Positions 1 through 6,845 of a DNA stretch of 16,319 bases are shown here, piece after piece. Positions within the stretch are counted from its first letter, which is position 1. Each line of letters starts with the position of its first letter. The notes under the pieces are model-generated. The model was not told where the DNA came from. It was given only the letters and a program-made list of their open reading frames with translations, and searched no databases. Both the position numbers and the translations under genes were made by a program. This DNA is from Clostridiales bacterium (GTDB lineage: Bacteria; Bacillota; Clostridia; Oscillospirales; Oscillospiraceae). The stretch is taken from assembly GCA_003516765.1 (NCBI GenBank), contig DPCD01000107.1, positions 1 through 16,319 of the forward strand. The letters run 5' to 3'.

Positions 1-906
1 GACGCCTTCCAGCGCCAGCTCAAGCGATTTGATATCCACGCAAAGGGTGCGTACTCGGACCCGGTGGAAAAATTCTTCCGCACGATGGACTCGAGCGTCC
101 TGTTCCCGGAGTATATTGCGCGCGCGGTCAAACAGGGCATGGAGGAAAACAATGTGCTGCCGAAGATTACGGCAAGCACGACGACCATCGATGCGATGGA
201 TTACCGAAGCGTTTATTCGGTTCCCTCCGAGCAGGACAAGATGCTCATGCAGGTATCCGAGGGCGCGAGCATTCCGGCAACCCAGGTCAAGACGAAGGCG
301 AACCTTGTCAAGCTCAACAAGCGCGGCAGAATGCTCGTCGCGTCCTATGAGGCAATTCGCTTCCAGAAGCTGGACCTGTTTTCCGTCACGCTGCGCCAGA
401 TCGGCGCGTACATCCAGACAATGCATCTGAAAGATGCGGTGGAGGTGCTGGTAAAGGGCGACGGCAACAACAACGCGGCGGCAAGCTTTACCATCGGAGA
501 TAGTCCGCTTTCCGGTACGGCAGGCACGCTGACCTATCAGCAGCTGGTGGAATTCTGGGCGCAGTTTGAACCGTATGAGCTCAACTGCTTCCTGATGAAT
601 ACCGGCACAATGGTCAAGATGCTGGGGCTGAGCGAGTTCCAGAATCCGCTGACGGGTCTGAACTTCCAGGGCACGGGCGCACTGTCGACGCCGCTGGGCG
701 CGGAGCTTCTGAAGGCAAACTGCGTGGACGCCGGCAAGATTATCGGTCTGGACAGACGATACGCTCTGGAAATGGTGCAGGCGGGCGACGTGTCGGTCGA
801 GTATGACAAGCTCATTGACCGCCAGCTCGAGCGCGCAGCCATCACGTCGATTTCCGGCTTTGGCAAGATCATGCCGGAGGCTTCGAAGGTGCTGGTGATC
901 GGATGA
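1..906 (+). CDS. Phage major capsid protein (5' partial)
   Basis: The reading frame is open from base 1, so the gene starts upstream; the GTG at 64 is internal because the frame before it already reads as plausible capsid sequence (QLKRFDIHAKGAYSDPVEKF). The 301 visible residues have the composition of an XkdG-like or HK97-fold capsid protein: an N-terminal helical arm, a middle portion with KANLVKLNKRGRMLVASYEA resembling the P-domain strand and spine-helix region, and a C-terminal region ending in ITSISGFGKIMPEASKVLVI. The role would be shell formation. Position just before connector and sheath genes supports the call. The stop overlaps the next start (ATGA at 903). Assignment rests on family resemblance and synteny; no catalytic motif exists to confirm it. 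Confidence 0.8.
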   Translation, partial: DAFQRQLKRFDIHAKGAYSDPVEKFFRTMDSSVLFPEYIARAVKQGMEENNVLPKITASTTTIDAMDYRSVYSVPSEQDKMLMQVSEGASIPATQVKTKANLVKLNKRGRMLVASYEAIRFQKLDLFSVTLRQIGAYIQTMHLKDAVEVLVKGDGNNNAAASFTIGDSPLSGTAGTLTYQQLVEFWAQFEPYELNCFLMNTGTMVKMLGLSEFQNPLTGLNFQGTGALSTPLGAELLKANCVDAGKIIGLDRRYALEMVQAGDVSVEYDKLIDRQLERAAITSISGFGKIMPEASKVLVIG

Positions 907-1283
907 CGCTGTTGGAGGAGATCTATGAGGCGGCTGCGCAAGCCGCCCCCTCCGGCGCGGATGAGGAGCTTTTGCAAAGACTCTGCCGGATTTCGGCGGC
1001 GCAGTGGCAGGCGCGGCTGAAAGCGGGCGTGACGCCGGAGGACTGCCGGGAGGTATTTATCTGCGCGGCGGCATGGAGCGCGGCAGCAGGATATTTTACG
1101 CAGCAGAGCGCCGCAAGCTGGAACATTGAGAGCTTTACGGTGGGCGATGTGAGCGTGAAGACCGCGAGCGGAGAAAAAACCGCGCAGCAGACGCCGGTGC
1201 AGCGATTGACGCAGCAGGCACAGCTGCTGATGCGCCCGTTTTGCAGGGCGGAGGATTTTGCGTTCGTGGGGGTGCGCGGATGA
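903..1283 (+). CDS. Putative head-tail connector protein (gp6/YqbG-position)
   Basis: This 126-residue protein starts at an ATG overlapping the capsid stop. It is predicted mostly helical, rich in Ala and Gln, with a helical N-terminal half (LLEEIYEAAAQAAPSG, then ISAAQWQARLKAGVTPEDC) and a hydrophobic helix around AAAWSAAAGYF. Size, helicity and location directly after the capsid gene fit a gp6-like connector that attaches to the portal ring, as YqbG does in the skin element. I do not recognise a diagnostic motif, so the function is inferred from position. It ends in an ATGA overlap with the next gene, which implies translational coupling. Confidence 0.55.
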   Translation: MTLLEEIYEAAAQAAPSGADEELLQRLCRISAAQWQARLKAGVTPEDCREVFICAAAWSAAAGYFTQQSAASWNIESFTVGDVSVKTASGEKTAQQTPVQRLTQQAQLLMRPFCRAEDFAFVGVRG

Positions 1284-1618
1284 AGGCGCTGATCGAGAGC
1301 ATTCTGCAGGGCTACGGCAGCCTTGTGACGGTGCGCGACGGGCAGAGCGCAAGAACGTTCCGCGCGCTGGTGCAGCCGGTAACGGAAAAGGGCTGGGCAA
1401 GCACGCGAAAGCTCATAGAATCGCTCGGCAGGGTTCCGAAGGGGCAGTATGTGTATATCGGTCCGGCAGAAATGGAGATCAAACAGGGACAGACGGTAGA
1501 GGTCCGGCAGGAGGCGTATGTCGTCCGGCGCAGCGAGACGATGGCGCTGGGCGATGAGACACTCTATGTATGGGCGCTTCTGACGAAGGCAGGAGGTGCG
1601 GAAAGCTGGAACAGCTGA
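1280..1618 (+). CDS. Putative head closure or stopper protein (YqbH/XkdH-position)
   Basis: This is a 112-residue protein. The frame is open further upstream, but the ATG at 1280 that overlaps the preceding stop is preferred because it gives the same ATGA coupling used along the operon. After an N-terminal helix (MKALIESILQGYG) it alternates short strands: SLVTVRDG, TFRALVQPV, GQYVYIGPAE, QTVEVRQEAYVV, LYVWALL. This pattern fits the small beta-barrel head-closure proteins found between connector and tail terminator in siphophage- and PBSX-like modules. The function is inferred from size, strand pattern and order. Its 3' end overlaps the next frame by up to 49 nt. Confidence 0.5.
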   Translation: MKALIESILQGYGSLVTVRDGQSARTFRALVQPVTEKGWASTRKLIESLGRVPKGQYVYIGPAEMEIKQGQTVEVRQEAYVVRRSETMALGDETLYVWALLTKAGGAESWNS

Positions 1619-2088
1619 TTGAGGCGATTTTGAAGTGGTTGAAGCAGGCGGGCTTTGCGGCGGTCCGGCGGCTGCCGGAGGGCGTGTTTCCGGCGCTGAC
1701 CGATACGGTAGTGGCAGTCGGAATCCGGAAGGCGGAGGCGAAGGATGCGGGGCTTTATTCGTATCTGGGCGTGCTGGAGACGGACGGAAAGCCGGTTTCG
1801 CTCTACGGAAAGCGGCTGGAAGCGGAGATCTCCATGGAGGCGCTGTGCCCCGAGGAGCAGGGCGCAAAGCGCTGCATGCAGGCGGCGGACGCGCTTGTGA
1901 CGAAGCTTTCCGGCGGAGTTCCGGGTCTGACGATCAGTAGAATCTGCGCGGAGGAATGCCGGTTTGCAGCGGATACGGACTGTTACAGCTGCAAGGTGAC
2001 GGCGCATGCGCTGGCATATGTGTATGCGCTGGCAAATGAAGAGGAGACGGAGTTTACGGACTTCATATTGAAAGGAGAAGTGCAATGA
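1570..2088 (+). CDS. Putative tail terminator/completion protein (XkdJ/YqbJ-position)
   Basis: The product is up to 172 residues and lies immediately before the sheath gene, where PBSX and skin carry XkdJ/YqbJ. An N-terminal amphipathic helix (LIEAILKWLKQAGF) precedes a mixed alpha/beta body with several Cys residues (AEECRFAADTDCYSC). The start is uncertain: ATG 1570 is the nearest standard start but has no ribosome binding site, while a perfect AGGAGG (1591-1596) lies 9 nt before a CTG at 1606 that would give a 160-residue protein beginning LEQLIEAILKW. The coordinates use the conventional start. The stop overlaps the sheath ATG (ATGA at 2085). The function is inferred from context. Confidence 0.6.
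   Translation: MGASDEGRRCGKLEQLIEAILKWLKQAGFAAVRRLPEGVFPALTDTVVAVGIRKAEAKDAGLYSYLGVLETDGKPVSLYGKRLEAEISMEALCPEEQGAKRCMQAADALVTKLSGGVPGLTISRICAEECRFAADTDCYSCKVTAHALAYVYALANEEETEFTDFILKGEVQ
1591..1596 (+). promoter_or_regulatory. Perfect Shine-Dalgarno AGGAGG inside the 5' end of the gene preceding the sheath
   Basis: AGGAGG lies within the preceding gene and codes two Arg codons in the frame of the gene it would serve. The only initiation-like codon at proper distance in the correct frame is CTG at 1606 (9-nt spacer). No ATG, GTG or TTG lies at a suitable distance. It therefore bears directly on the start choice for the tail completion protein. Confidence 0.5.
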
Positions 2089-3137
2089 GTCTGGTTTATC
2101 ATGAGCGTCCGGGCGTGTATTCAAGCTACGACGCTTCGTCGATTATTGCAAGAGGCGCAACCGAGCGCGTGATTGCGCTCATCGGCAAGGCGGAGGCAAA
2201 GGCGGGGCTTTACAGGCTTCACTCGTATGCGGAGGCAAAGGAGGCGTTCGCAGAGGGAAGCGAGCTTGGCAGAATGGCGAAGCTTGCCTATCAGAACGGC
2301 GCGGGCACGGTGCTGGCAAGCCCGGTGGCGGAGGATACGCTTGAAGCGTATCAGGCGGCGCTGGCGCTGGTGTTCGCGGAAAAGGAGGCTGGCTTCTGCG
2401 TGGTGGGAAGTGCGCTGGAGACGGTGCAGAAGGCGCTGCGCGACGCGGTGGAGTCTGCCTCCAAACAAAATGGCGAATGCGTCGGCATTGTGGGTCTGGC
2501 AGAGCCGACACTCAAAAATCTGACGGACCGGGCGGCGGTTCTGAACTCCGAGCGTATGGTGCTCGTTGCGCCGGATGTGTATGTCTGGGGCGAGAGCACG
2601 CTTGCCGGCGGTCAGATGGCAGCTGCGGCGCTGGCGGGCGTGCTGACCGATCAGTCGGACCCGGCGCTGCCGCTCAACGGACAGGTTCTGTATGGCATGA
2701 CCGGCGTGAGCAAGATGTATGAGGATACGGAAATTGACGCGCTGGTCAAGGGCGGTGTGACGGTTTTGGAGTGCTACGGCGGCAGGGTCAGCGTGATGCG
2801 CGGCATCACGACGAGAACCAAGACCGGACAGACGGAGGATGCGACGTTCCGCGAGCTGGGCACAATTCTGGTGATCGACGACGTGATTCCTGCAATCCGC
2901 AGGAGTCTGCGGACCAAATTTGCGCGCGCCAAGAACAATGTGCTGACAAGAAATGCAATTCGCAGTCAGGTGATCGTGGAGCTGGAGGACCGGATCGAGC
3001 GCGAGATCATCGAAGGGTATGAAAATCTGACGGTGACGGCGCTGGAATCCGACCCCACGACGTGTCTGGTAGAGTTTGAGTTTACGGTTGTGCATGGGCT
3101 GAACCGGATTTTCCTGACTGCCCATATCAGTGTTTGA
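2085..3137 (+). CDS. Contractile tail sheath protein (XkdK-like)
   Basis: This is a 350-residue protein with AAAGGAG at 2071-2077 upstream of its ATG. It begins with the typical sheath N-terminus (VYHERPGVYSSYDAS) and ends with the conserved C-terminal sheath region (IIEGYENLTVTALESD, then CLVEFEFTVVHGLNRIFLTA). The segment RELGTILVIDDVIPAIRRSL followed by RTKFARAKNN is characteristic of the sheath core, whose terminal extensions mesh into the contractile lattice around the tube. It is noticeably shorter than PBSX XkdK (about 466 residues), so surface-exposed insertion domains are probably missing while the contractile core is kept. Its presence shows the module is contractile (myovirus-like). 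The reading frame is intact. Confidence 0.9.
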   Translation: MSLVYHERPGVYSSYDASSIIARGATERVIALIGKAEAKAGLYRLHSYAEAKEAFAEGSELGRMAKLAYQNGAGTVLASPVAEDTLEAYQAALALVFAEKEAGFCVVGSALETVQKALRDAVESASKQNGECVGIVGLAEPTLKNLTDRAAVLNSERMVLVAPDVYVWGESTLAGGQMAAAALAGVLTDQSDPALPLNGQVLYGMTGVSKMYEDTEIDALVKGGVTVLECYGGRVSVMRGITTRTKTGQTEDATFRELGTILVIDDVIPAIRRSLRTKFARAKNNVLTRNAIRSQVIVELEDRIEREIIEGYENLTVTALESDPTTCLVEFEFTVVHGLNRIFLTAHISV

Positions 3138-3148
3138 GGAGGATGAGC

Positions 3149-3538
3149 ATGGCAATTCGGAAAATTCCGACAACGGCGGATATCTATCTGGAAGTCAACG
3201 GCGTGCGTGTGGCAGTGGTGCAGAGCTACAAGGTGACGGCAAGCCGGGAAAGCAAGGCGATTTATGCCTTCGGGCAGTCGGAGCCGGTGTCGACGATTCG
3301 CGGGCAGAGCCAGTATGTGCTGGAACTGACCCGGCTTTATGCGACCGACGAGGCAATCCGCGACGGACTGAACTTCTGCGATATGAACGATTTTTCTCTT
3401 GTTGTATGCAAGCCCGATCGGAACGTGATCTATACGGGCTGCCAGTGGAAGAGTCTGCAGGAGAGCGCGGAGGTCGGCGGCAACGTGCTGGAAAAGGTCA
3501 CGGTGGAAGCCGGACGCCGGATTGAAAATCTGTTATGA
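3149..3538 (+). CDS. Tail tube protein (XkdM-like)
   Basis: This is a 129-residue protein. Three in-frame starts exist (TTG 3134, ATG 3143, ATG 3149); the last is chosen because GAGGAGG at 3136-3142 lies 6 nt upstream and the product begins MAIRKIPTTADIYLEVNG. The tube fold is suggested by GVRVAVVQSYKVTASRES, by AFGQSEPVSTIRGQSQYVLE with the following strand, and by a C-terminal strand NVLEKVTVEAGRR. Tube proteins form stacked hexameric rings inside the sheath. It lies 11 nt after the sheath stop and is linked by ATGA to the next gene. The size fits PBSX-type tube proteins (about 147 residues). Confidence 0.85.
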   Translation: MAIRKIPTTADIYLEVNGVRVAVVQSYKVTASRESKAIYAFGQSEPVSTIRGQSQYVLELTRLYATDEAIRDGLNFCDMNDFSLVVCKPDRNVIYTGCQWKSLQESAEVGGNVLEKVTVEAGRRIENLL

Positions 3539-4203
3539 GCGCAGGTGCATTTCTGACGCTTTTTGCAGGCAGCGGGAAAAGACGGCTCGAGGACGGATGG
3601 GAGCTGCGCGTGGTTCCGGCATTTGCGGTGTTGCAGGCAAGGCGCGAGGCGCTGGAGCGCAGCGCGCAGGATGATGGAGCGCTCGGGCTGTGGATGAATG
3701 CGTGCGTGCTGGCAAGGGCACTTTACAAAGACGGGCAGCGGGCGTTTTCCGACGGGGAGGCGGTGATGCAGGCAGCTTCGGCAGAAAAAATCGAACGCTG
3801 GATGCAGGCGTATGCGGCGCTGTGCCGGGAGGAAAATCCGGCGTGCAGCGAGGAAAACGCGCGTCTTGCGGTGCAGGCGCTGGAGCAGGAGGACTATGAG
3901 CGGCTCAAGTGGCGCGTGCTCAAGCGTTTCGGCGTTCTGCCGTCGGAGCTGCGCGCGCGGCGCATGACGGACCGGGAGTATCTGTACTGTGCGGCGCAGC
4001 TGCTGCTCGACGAGCAGGAGAAACTCGAGGCAATGTGCCCCGCGTGCAGGGAGAAGACAAAAAGGCGGCTTTGTCCGGTGTGCGGCGAGCCGGTTCCGGA
4101 GGAAAACGCAGGATTTGATGAAGGACGGTTTGAGGAGCTAAAGAATGCTGGAGTATGTGAAACGGCTTCTTCTGATGCAGACGAAGCTGGCGGCGCAGTT
4201 TGA
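3535..4203 (+). CDS. Tail assembly chaperone-position protein with C-terminal zinc ribbon (XkdN-position)
   Basis: This 222-residue protein follows the tube gene, where tail assembly chaperones such as XkdN are encoded. Residues 1-130 are largely helical. A conserved-looking helical segment (RLKWRVLKRFGVLPSELRAR, then MTDREYLYCAAQLLLDEQEK) leads into a zinc-ribbon-like cluster: C168-x2-C171 and C180-x2-C183 (CPAC, CPVC). The last 20 residues overlap the next gene by 59 nt and look low-complexity and acidic. Classical chaperones bind the tape measure during assembly, so the target here is unclear given that no long tape measure follows. Function is from position; the four-Cys site is seen directly. 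Confidence 0.6.
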   Translation: MSAGAFLTLFAGSGKRRLEDGWELRVVPAFAVLQARREALERSAQDDGALGLWMNACVLARALYKDGQRAFSDGEAVMQAASAEKIERWMQAYAALCREENPACSEENARLAVQALEQEDYERLKWRVLKRFGVLPSELRARRMTDREYLYCAAQLLLDEQEKLEAMCPACREKTKRRLCPVCGEPVPEENAGFDEGRFEELKNAGVCETASSDADEAGGAV

Positions 4204-4648
4204 CGCCGGGCAGACGCCGGAAATCCGGGAAACTGCGCTGCATGCGGAGGCTGTACAGACGGCAGACGCGAAGACGGACGAGACTGCGCCAAAGACACAA
4301 AAAATGGAAGCTTCCGAGCGGGCGAAGTCCGATCAGACGCAGGAACAGACGGTGGAGGATAAGCTTCGCGAGCTGACGCGCCAGACAATGCGCATGGAAA
4401 GCCTGCAGCTGCAGAAGACGGCGCAGAAAGAGCAGGAGCAGACGAGGAGGCTGGAAGCGGCAATGACCGCGCGGCAGGAGCGCCAGACGGTTCATCTGAC
4501 GAAGCAGACGCCGGATAACGCGGAGGGCGGGCTGCTGGGAAGCTACCGGCAGACGATGACGGTTGCAGGCATTGCGTCTGGTCCGTCGCAGTGGTCGATG
4601 CAGGAAATTTCACGTTTTTTTGAGCGCGACGCGAGGCGTTATGGATAA
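4145..4648 (+). CDS. Small coiled-coil protein at the tape-measure position
   Basis: This 167-residue protein starts inside the preceding gene, with GAGGAG at 4132-4137 and a 7-nt spacer to the ATG. It has a short amphipathic N-terminus (LEYVKRLLLMQTKLAAQF), a Gln/Glu/Lys/Thr-rich probable coiled coil at about residues 60-118, a low-complexity linker, and a C-terminal helix ending MQEISRFFERDARRYG. It has no Cys and no membrane segment. It occupies the slot where PBSX has XkdO, the tape measure of about 1,300 residues. It could be a drastically shortened tape measure, a tail-associated adaptor, or a relic of the tape measure ends. I do not recognise the family securely. Confidence 0.6.
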   Translation: MLEYVKRLLLMQTKLAAQFDAGQTPEIRETALHAEAVQTADAKTDETAPKTQKMEASERAKSDQTQEQTVEDKLRELTRQTMRMESLQLQKTAQKEQEQTRRLEAAMTARQERQTVHLTKQTPDNAEGGLLGSYRQTMTVAGIASGPSQWSMQEISRFFERDARRYG

Positions 4649-4662
4649 AAGGAGGGAAAAGC

Positions 4663-5202
4663 ATGCTCAAGATGCGGTTCGGCTCGTTTGTGTGGCCGAA
4701 TAATCCGCGGACCTATACGCTCAGCTGCAAGCAGCAGACGGCGGTACATAAGATTCCAATGGGCGGATTTGCCGTGCAGGATCTCGGCAGGACGGCAACG
4801 GTGATGCAGGGCGAGGGCGAGTTTTTCGGCGCCGGGGCGTATGACACGTTTCAGGAGCTGCTGTCGGTCTTTCAGAAGGGCGGACAGCAGATGCTGGTGC
4901 ATCCGGTGTGGCAGACGGCAAGCGCGTATTTTACGGAGCTTACGCTGACGCAGGAGCCGAGAGACGATTATGTGGCGTATCGGTTTACGTTCTGTGAGGC
5001 ACCGGGTGCGGCGGGTTCCGGCGCGGCAGATGACAGCCTTTCGCAGGCAATCGGCAAGCGGTTCTGCGAGGTCGGCGCTGGACAGACGCTTTGGGAAATC
5101 TGCACGGCGTACAGGCTCAGCATGCAGGCGCTTCTGCGGCTCAATCCGCAGATCGCAAAGCCGAACAGCGTCGCTGCCGGAACGAGGGTGCGGGTGCAAT
5201 GA
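4663..5202 (+). CDS. LysM-domain tail protein (XkdP-like)
   Basis: This 179-residue protein has GGAGGG upstream at 4651-4656. The N-terminal portion (MRFGSFVWPNNPRTY and following, to about residue 112) resembles the domain common to XkdP-type proteins at the tail tip. A Gly/Ala/Ser linker (115-125) leads to a single LysM domain at about 134-179 (VGAGQTLWEICTAYRLS, then LLRLNPQIAKPNSV). LysM domains bind N-acetylglucosamine glycans; in contractile tails they sit near the hub-sheath junction. The next gene overlaps by ATGA. PBSX XkdP is a little larger (about 235 residues), so this copy is compact but seems complete. Confidence 0.8.
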   Translation: MLKMRFGSFVWPNNPRTYTLSCKQQTAVHKIPMGGFAVQDLGRTATVMQGEGEFFGAGAYDTFQELLSVFQKGGQQMLVHPVWQTASAYFTELTLTQEPRDDYVAYRFTFCEAPGAAGSGAADDSLSQAIGKRFCEVGAGQTLWEICTAYRLSMQALLRLNPQIAKPNSVAAGTRVRVQ

Positions 5203-6122
5203 TCGGAATGGTAACGAGCTGTACGGGTGAGCAGACGCTGCTGCCGGCGCTGCTGCAGTGGAACATCAAGCGCACGGACGGTGAACCGTGCGACAGCTTC
5301 AGCGTCCAGTTTTTGTGCGGGAAGACGACGAAGGAACTGCTGGAACAGGCAACGGAGTTCCGGGCGATGGAAAAGGGAAGGGTTGTGTTCACGGGCATTG
5401 TGGATGATTTTGAACTGCGGCTCGGGAAAGAGGGCGCAATTGCCGAACTGACCGGGCGCGGCATGGCGGCAAGACTTATGGACATGCAGACACCGGCGGC
5501 AGAATATGTGAGCGCGCAGTTGGAGGACATTCTCAACGCCTATGTCAGACCCTGCGGCATTACGAAAATCCAGGCGGACGAGATGCCGCCGGTCCGGAAT
5601 TTTGTGGTGCAGACGGGCGCGACGTGCTATCAGGCGCTTGCGGGCTTCTGCAGGCACAGCGCGGAAATTTTCCCGCGCTTTCTGGCGGACGGAACGCTGG
5701 TGCTGCGAAAGGAGGCTGCCGGAAGCAGCATCCGGCTGGGCAGTGAGATTCTGACGGCGCAGTATGTCAGAAACCGCTACGGCGTAGCGGCAAGGCAGGT
5801 GCTGATCAACACGAGAAACGGCAGCTATCAGGCGGCGGATTATGCTGGGTTTCAGGCGCTGGGCGGCACGAGGGTGCAGTATGCCGGACGAACGGGCGAC
5901 AAAATCCGCGCGACGTTCCGCACGGCAAAGCAGCGACTGGACGATACGAAGCGCGACGAGAAGCTTCTGTACGTGACGTATCCGGGGAGTTTTCTGGCAG
6001 AGCCGCTGGACCAGGCTGTCGTTTCGATCGGCGCGCTCGGCATCCGCGGAACATTTACCGTGCAGGAGGCGCAGTCCGGCTGCGACGAGACGGGCGCGAC
6101 CTGCACGCTGATTTTGAGGTGA
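5199..6122 (+). CDS. Tail hub protein (XkdQ/gp27-like, late control gpD family)
   Basis: The 307-residue product starts at an ATG overlapping the LysM gene stop; the frame extends further upstream but that part is a shadow. An alternative start is ATG 5208. The N-terminus carries beta-rich hub motifs (LLQWNIKRTDGEPCDSF, then VVFTGIVDDFELRL) that shape the ring joining tube and spike. A central segment (TGATCYQALAGFCRHS, FPRFLADGTLVLRK) and the C-terminal barrel (AVVSIGALGIRGTFTVQEA) match the layout of XkdQ-like hubs. Length is close to PBSX XkdQ (about 325 residues). It forms the central baseplate hub beneath the tube. Confidence 0.8.
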   Translation: MIGMVTSCTGEQTLLPALLQWNIKRTDGEPCDSFSVQFLCGKTTKELLEQATEFRAMEKGRVVFTGIVDDFELRLGKEGAIAELTGRGMAARLMDMQTPAAEYVSAQLEDILNAYVRPCGITKIQADEMPPVRNFVVQTGATCYQALAGFCRHSAEIFPRFLADGTLVLRKEAAGSSIRLGSEILTAQYVRNRYGVAARQVLINTRNGSYQAADYAGFQALGGTRVQYAGRTGDKIRATFRTAKQRLDDTKRDEKLLYVTYPGSFLAEPLDQAVVSIGALGIRGTFTVQEAQSGCDETGATCTLILR

Positions 6123-6128
6123 AAGAAC

Positions 6129-6500
6129 ATGTGGTTATCAAGAAGGGTGATGACGGATCCCAATCCGGAGGACCCGGCGACGCTCGGTACCGTGAGCATC
6201 GGCGGGCAAGTGCCCGCGGTTGTAACGGATGCGGAAAAGCGGCGCGCGAAGGTAATTTCGCCGGGCGGCTACTGCTGGAATCCGGCGGCGACCGACTGCG
6301 TGCTGGTGGTCAAAGGGAATGAACTTTATCTTGCCGGCATGCCGCAGAACGGGACAAAGGGCTTGCAGCCAGGCGAGGTGATGCTCTTTTCCAAAGGCGC
6401 GAGCGTGAAGGTGATGAATGACGGCGAGATTCATCTGGCGGGCGATGTGTACGTGGAGGGAGACCTCTATGTGAACGGACAGAAAATGGAGGTGCCGTGA
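6129..6500 (+). CDS. Baseplate spike protein (gpV/gp45-like)
   Basis: This 123-residue protein begins 6 nt after the hub gene, with GAGGTGA at 6115-6121 upstream. The first part (DPATLGTVSIGGQVPAVV, RRAKVISPGGYCWNP) resembles the OB-fold of phage baseplate assembly protein V. The C-terminus (VKVMNDGEIHLAGDVYVEGD, then LYVNGQKME) is a short run of beta-helix-like repeats with the alternation typical of trimeric spikes. Such spikes tip the tube and pierce the target envelope. The needle portion is very short. It is directly abutted by the next gene's ATG. Confidence 0.75.
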   Translation: MWLSRRVMTDPNPEDPATLGTVSIGGQVPAVVTDAEKRRAKVISPGGYCWNPAATDCVLVVKGNELYLAGMPQNGTKGLQPGEVMLFSKGASVKVMNDGEIHLAGDVYVEGDLYVNGQKMEVP

Positions 6501-6845
6501 ATGGAAAATCTGCTCAGAGACGGAGACTATGTGCCAAACGGATTCGGCGGGTTTACGAGGCTCTATGGAACGCAGGAGGTTCTGGCGCGGGCGCTGTTCC
6601 GGCTGACATGCAGGCGCGGAAGCTTCCCGTTTCTGCCGGAGCTGGGAAGCAGACTCCAGGAACTGGGACGGGAAAAGCCTTCGGCAAGAGAAGCTGCGGC
6701 AAAGATCTTTTGCGCTTCGGCGCTGCGCGACATGGAACTGGAGGTGGACGACGTGCGCCTGACACAGCTGCCGGACGGGCATGCGCGCATGGAGGTCTGG
6801 CTGACAGTACAGGATGAAAAGCAGGCATTGGAGGTGCGGATTTGA
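6501..6845 (+). CDS. Baseplate wedge protein, gp25-like (XkdS-position)
   Basis: This 114-residue protein starts at the base after the spike stop, with GGAGGTG about 10 nt upstream. The sequence (LARALFRLTCRRGSFPFLPE, then LGSRLQELGREKPS) fits the gp25/W-like fold, in which the region RGSFPFLPELGS corresponds to the motif that anchors the first sheath ring. The C-terminal half (MELEVDDVRLTQLPD) forms predicted strands. In Mu, P2 and PBSX this protein nucleates sheath assembly on the baseplate. Its TGA overlaps the TTG start of baseplate J. Confidence 0.75.
   Translation: MENLLRDGDYVPNGFGGFTRLYGTQEVLARALFRLTCRRGSFPFLPELGSRLQELGREKPSAREAAAKIFCASALRDMELEVDDVRLTQLPDGHARMEVWLTVQDEKQALEVRI

Noticed and set aside
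537..1400. 287-codon minus-strand open frame over capsid and connector genes
   Set aside because: Pro/Arg/Ala-rich with no motif or binding site; it spans three clear plus-strand genes.
2121..3173. Open frame of 350 codons on the minus strand opposite the sheath gene
   Set aside because: Its composition (His/Arg/Leu-rich) is typical of antisense frames in GC-rich DNA, and the sheath gene on the other strand has recognisable motifs and a binding site.
4132..4203. Programmed frameshift joining the zinc-ribbon gene to the following gene, as in lambda G/GT
   Set aside because: No slippery heptamer is visible in the overlap, the shift would have to be +1 or -2, and the second gene has its own well-placed GAGGAG.
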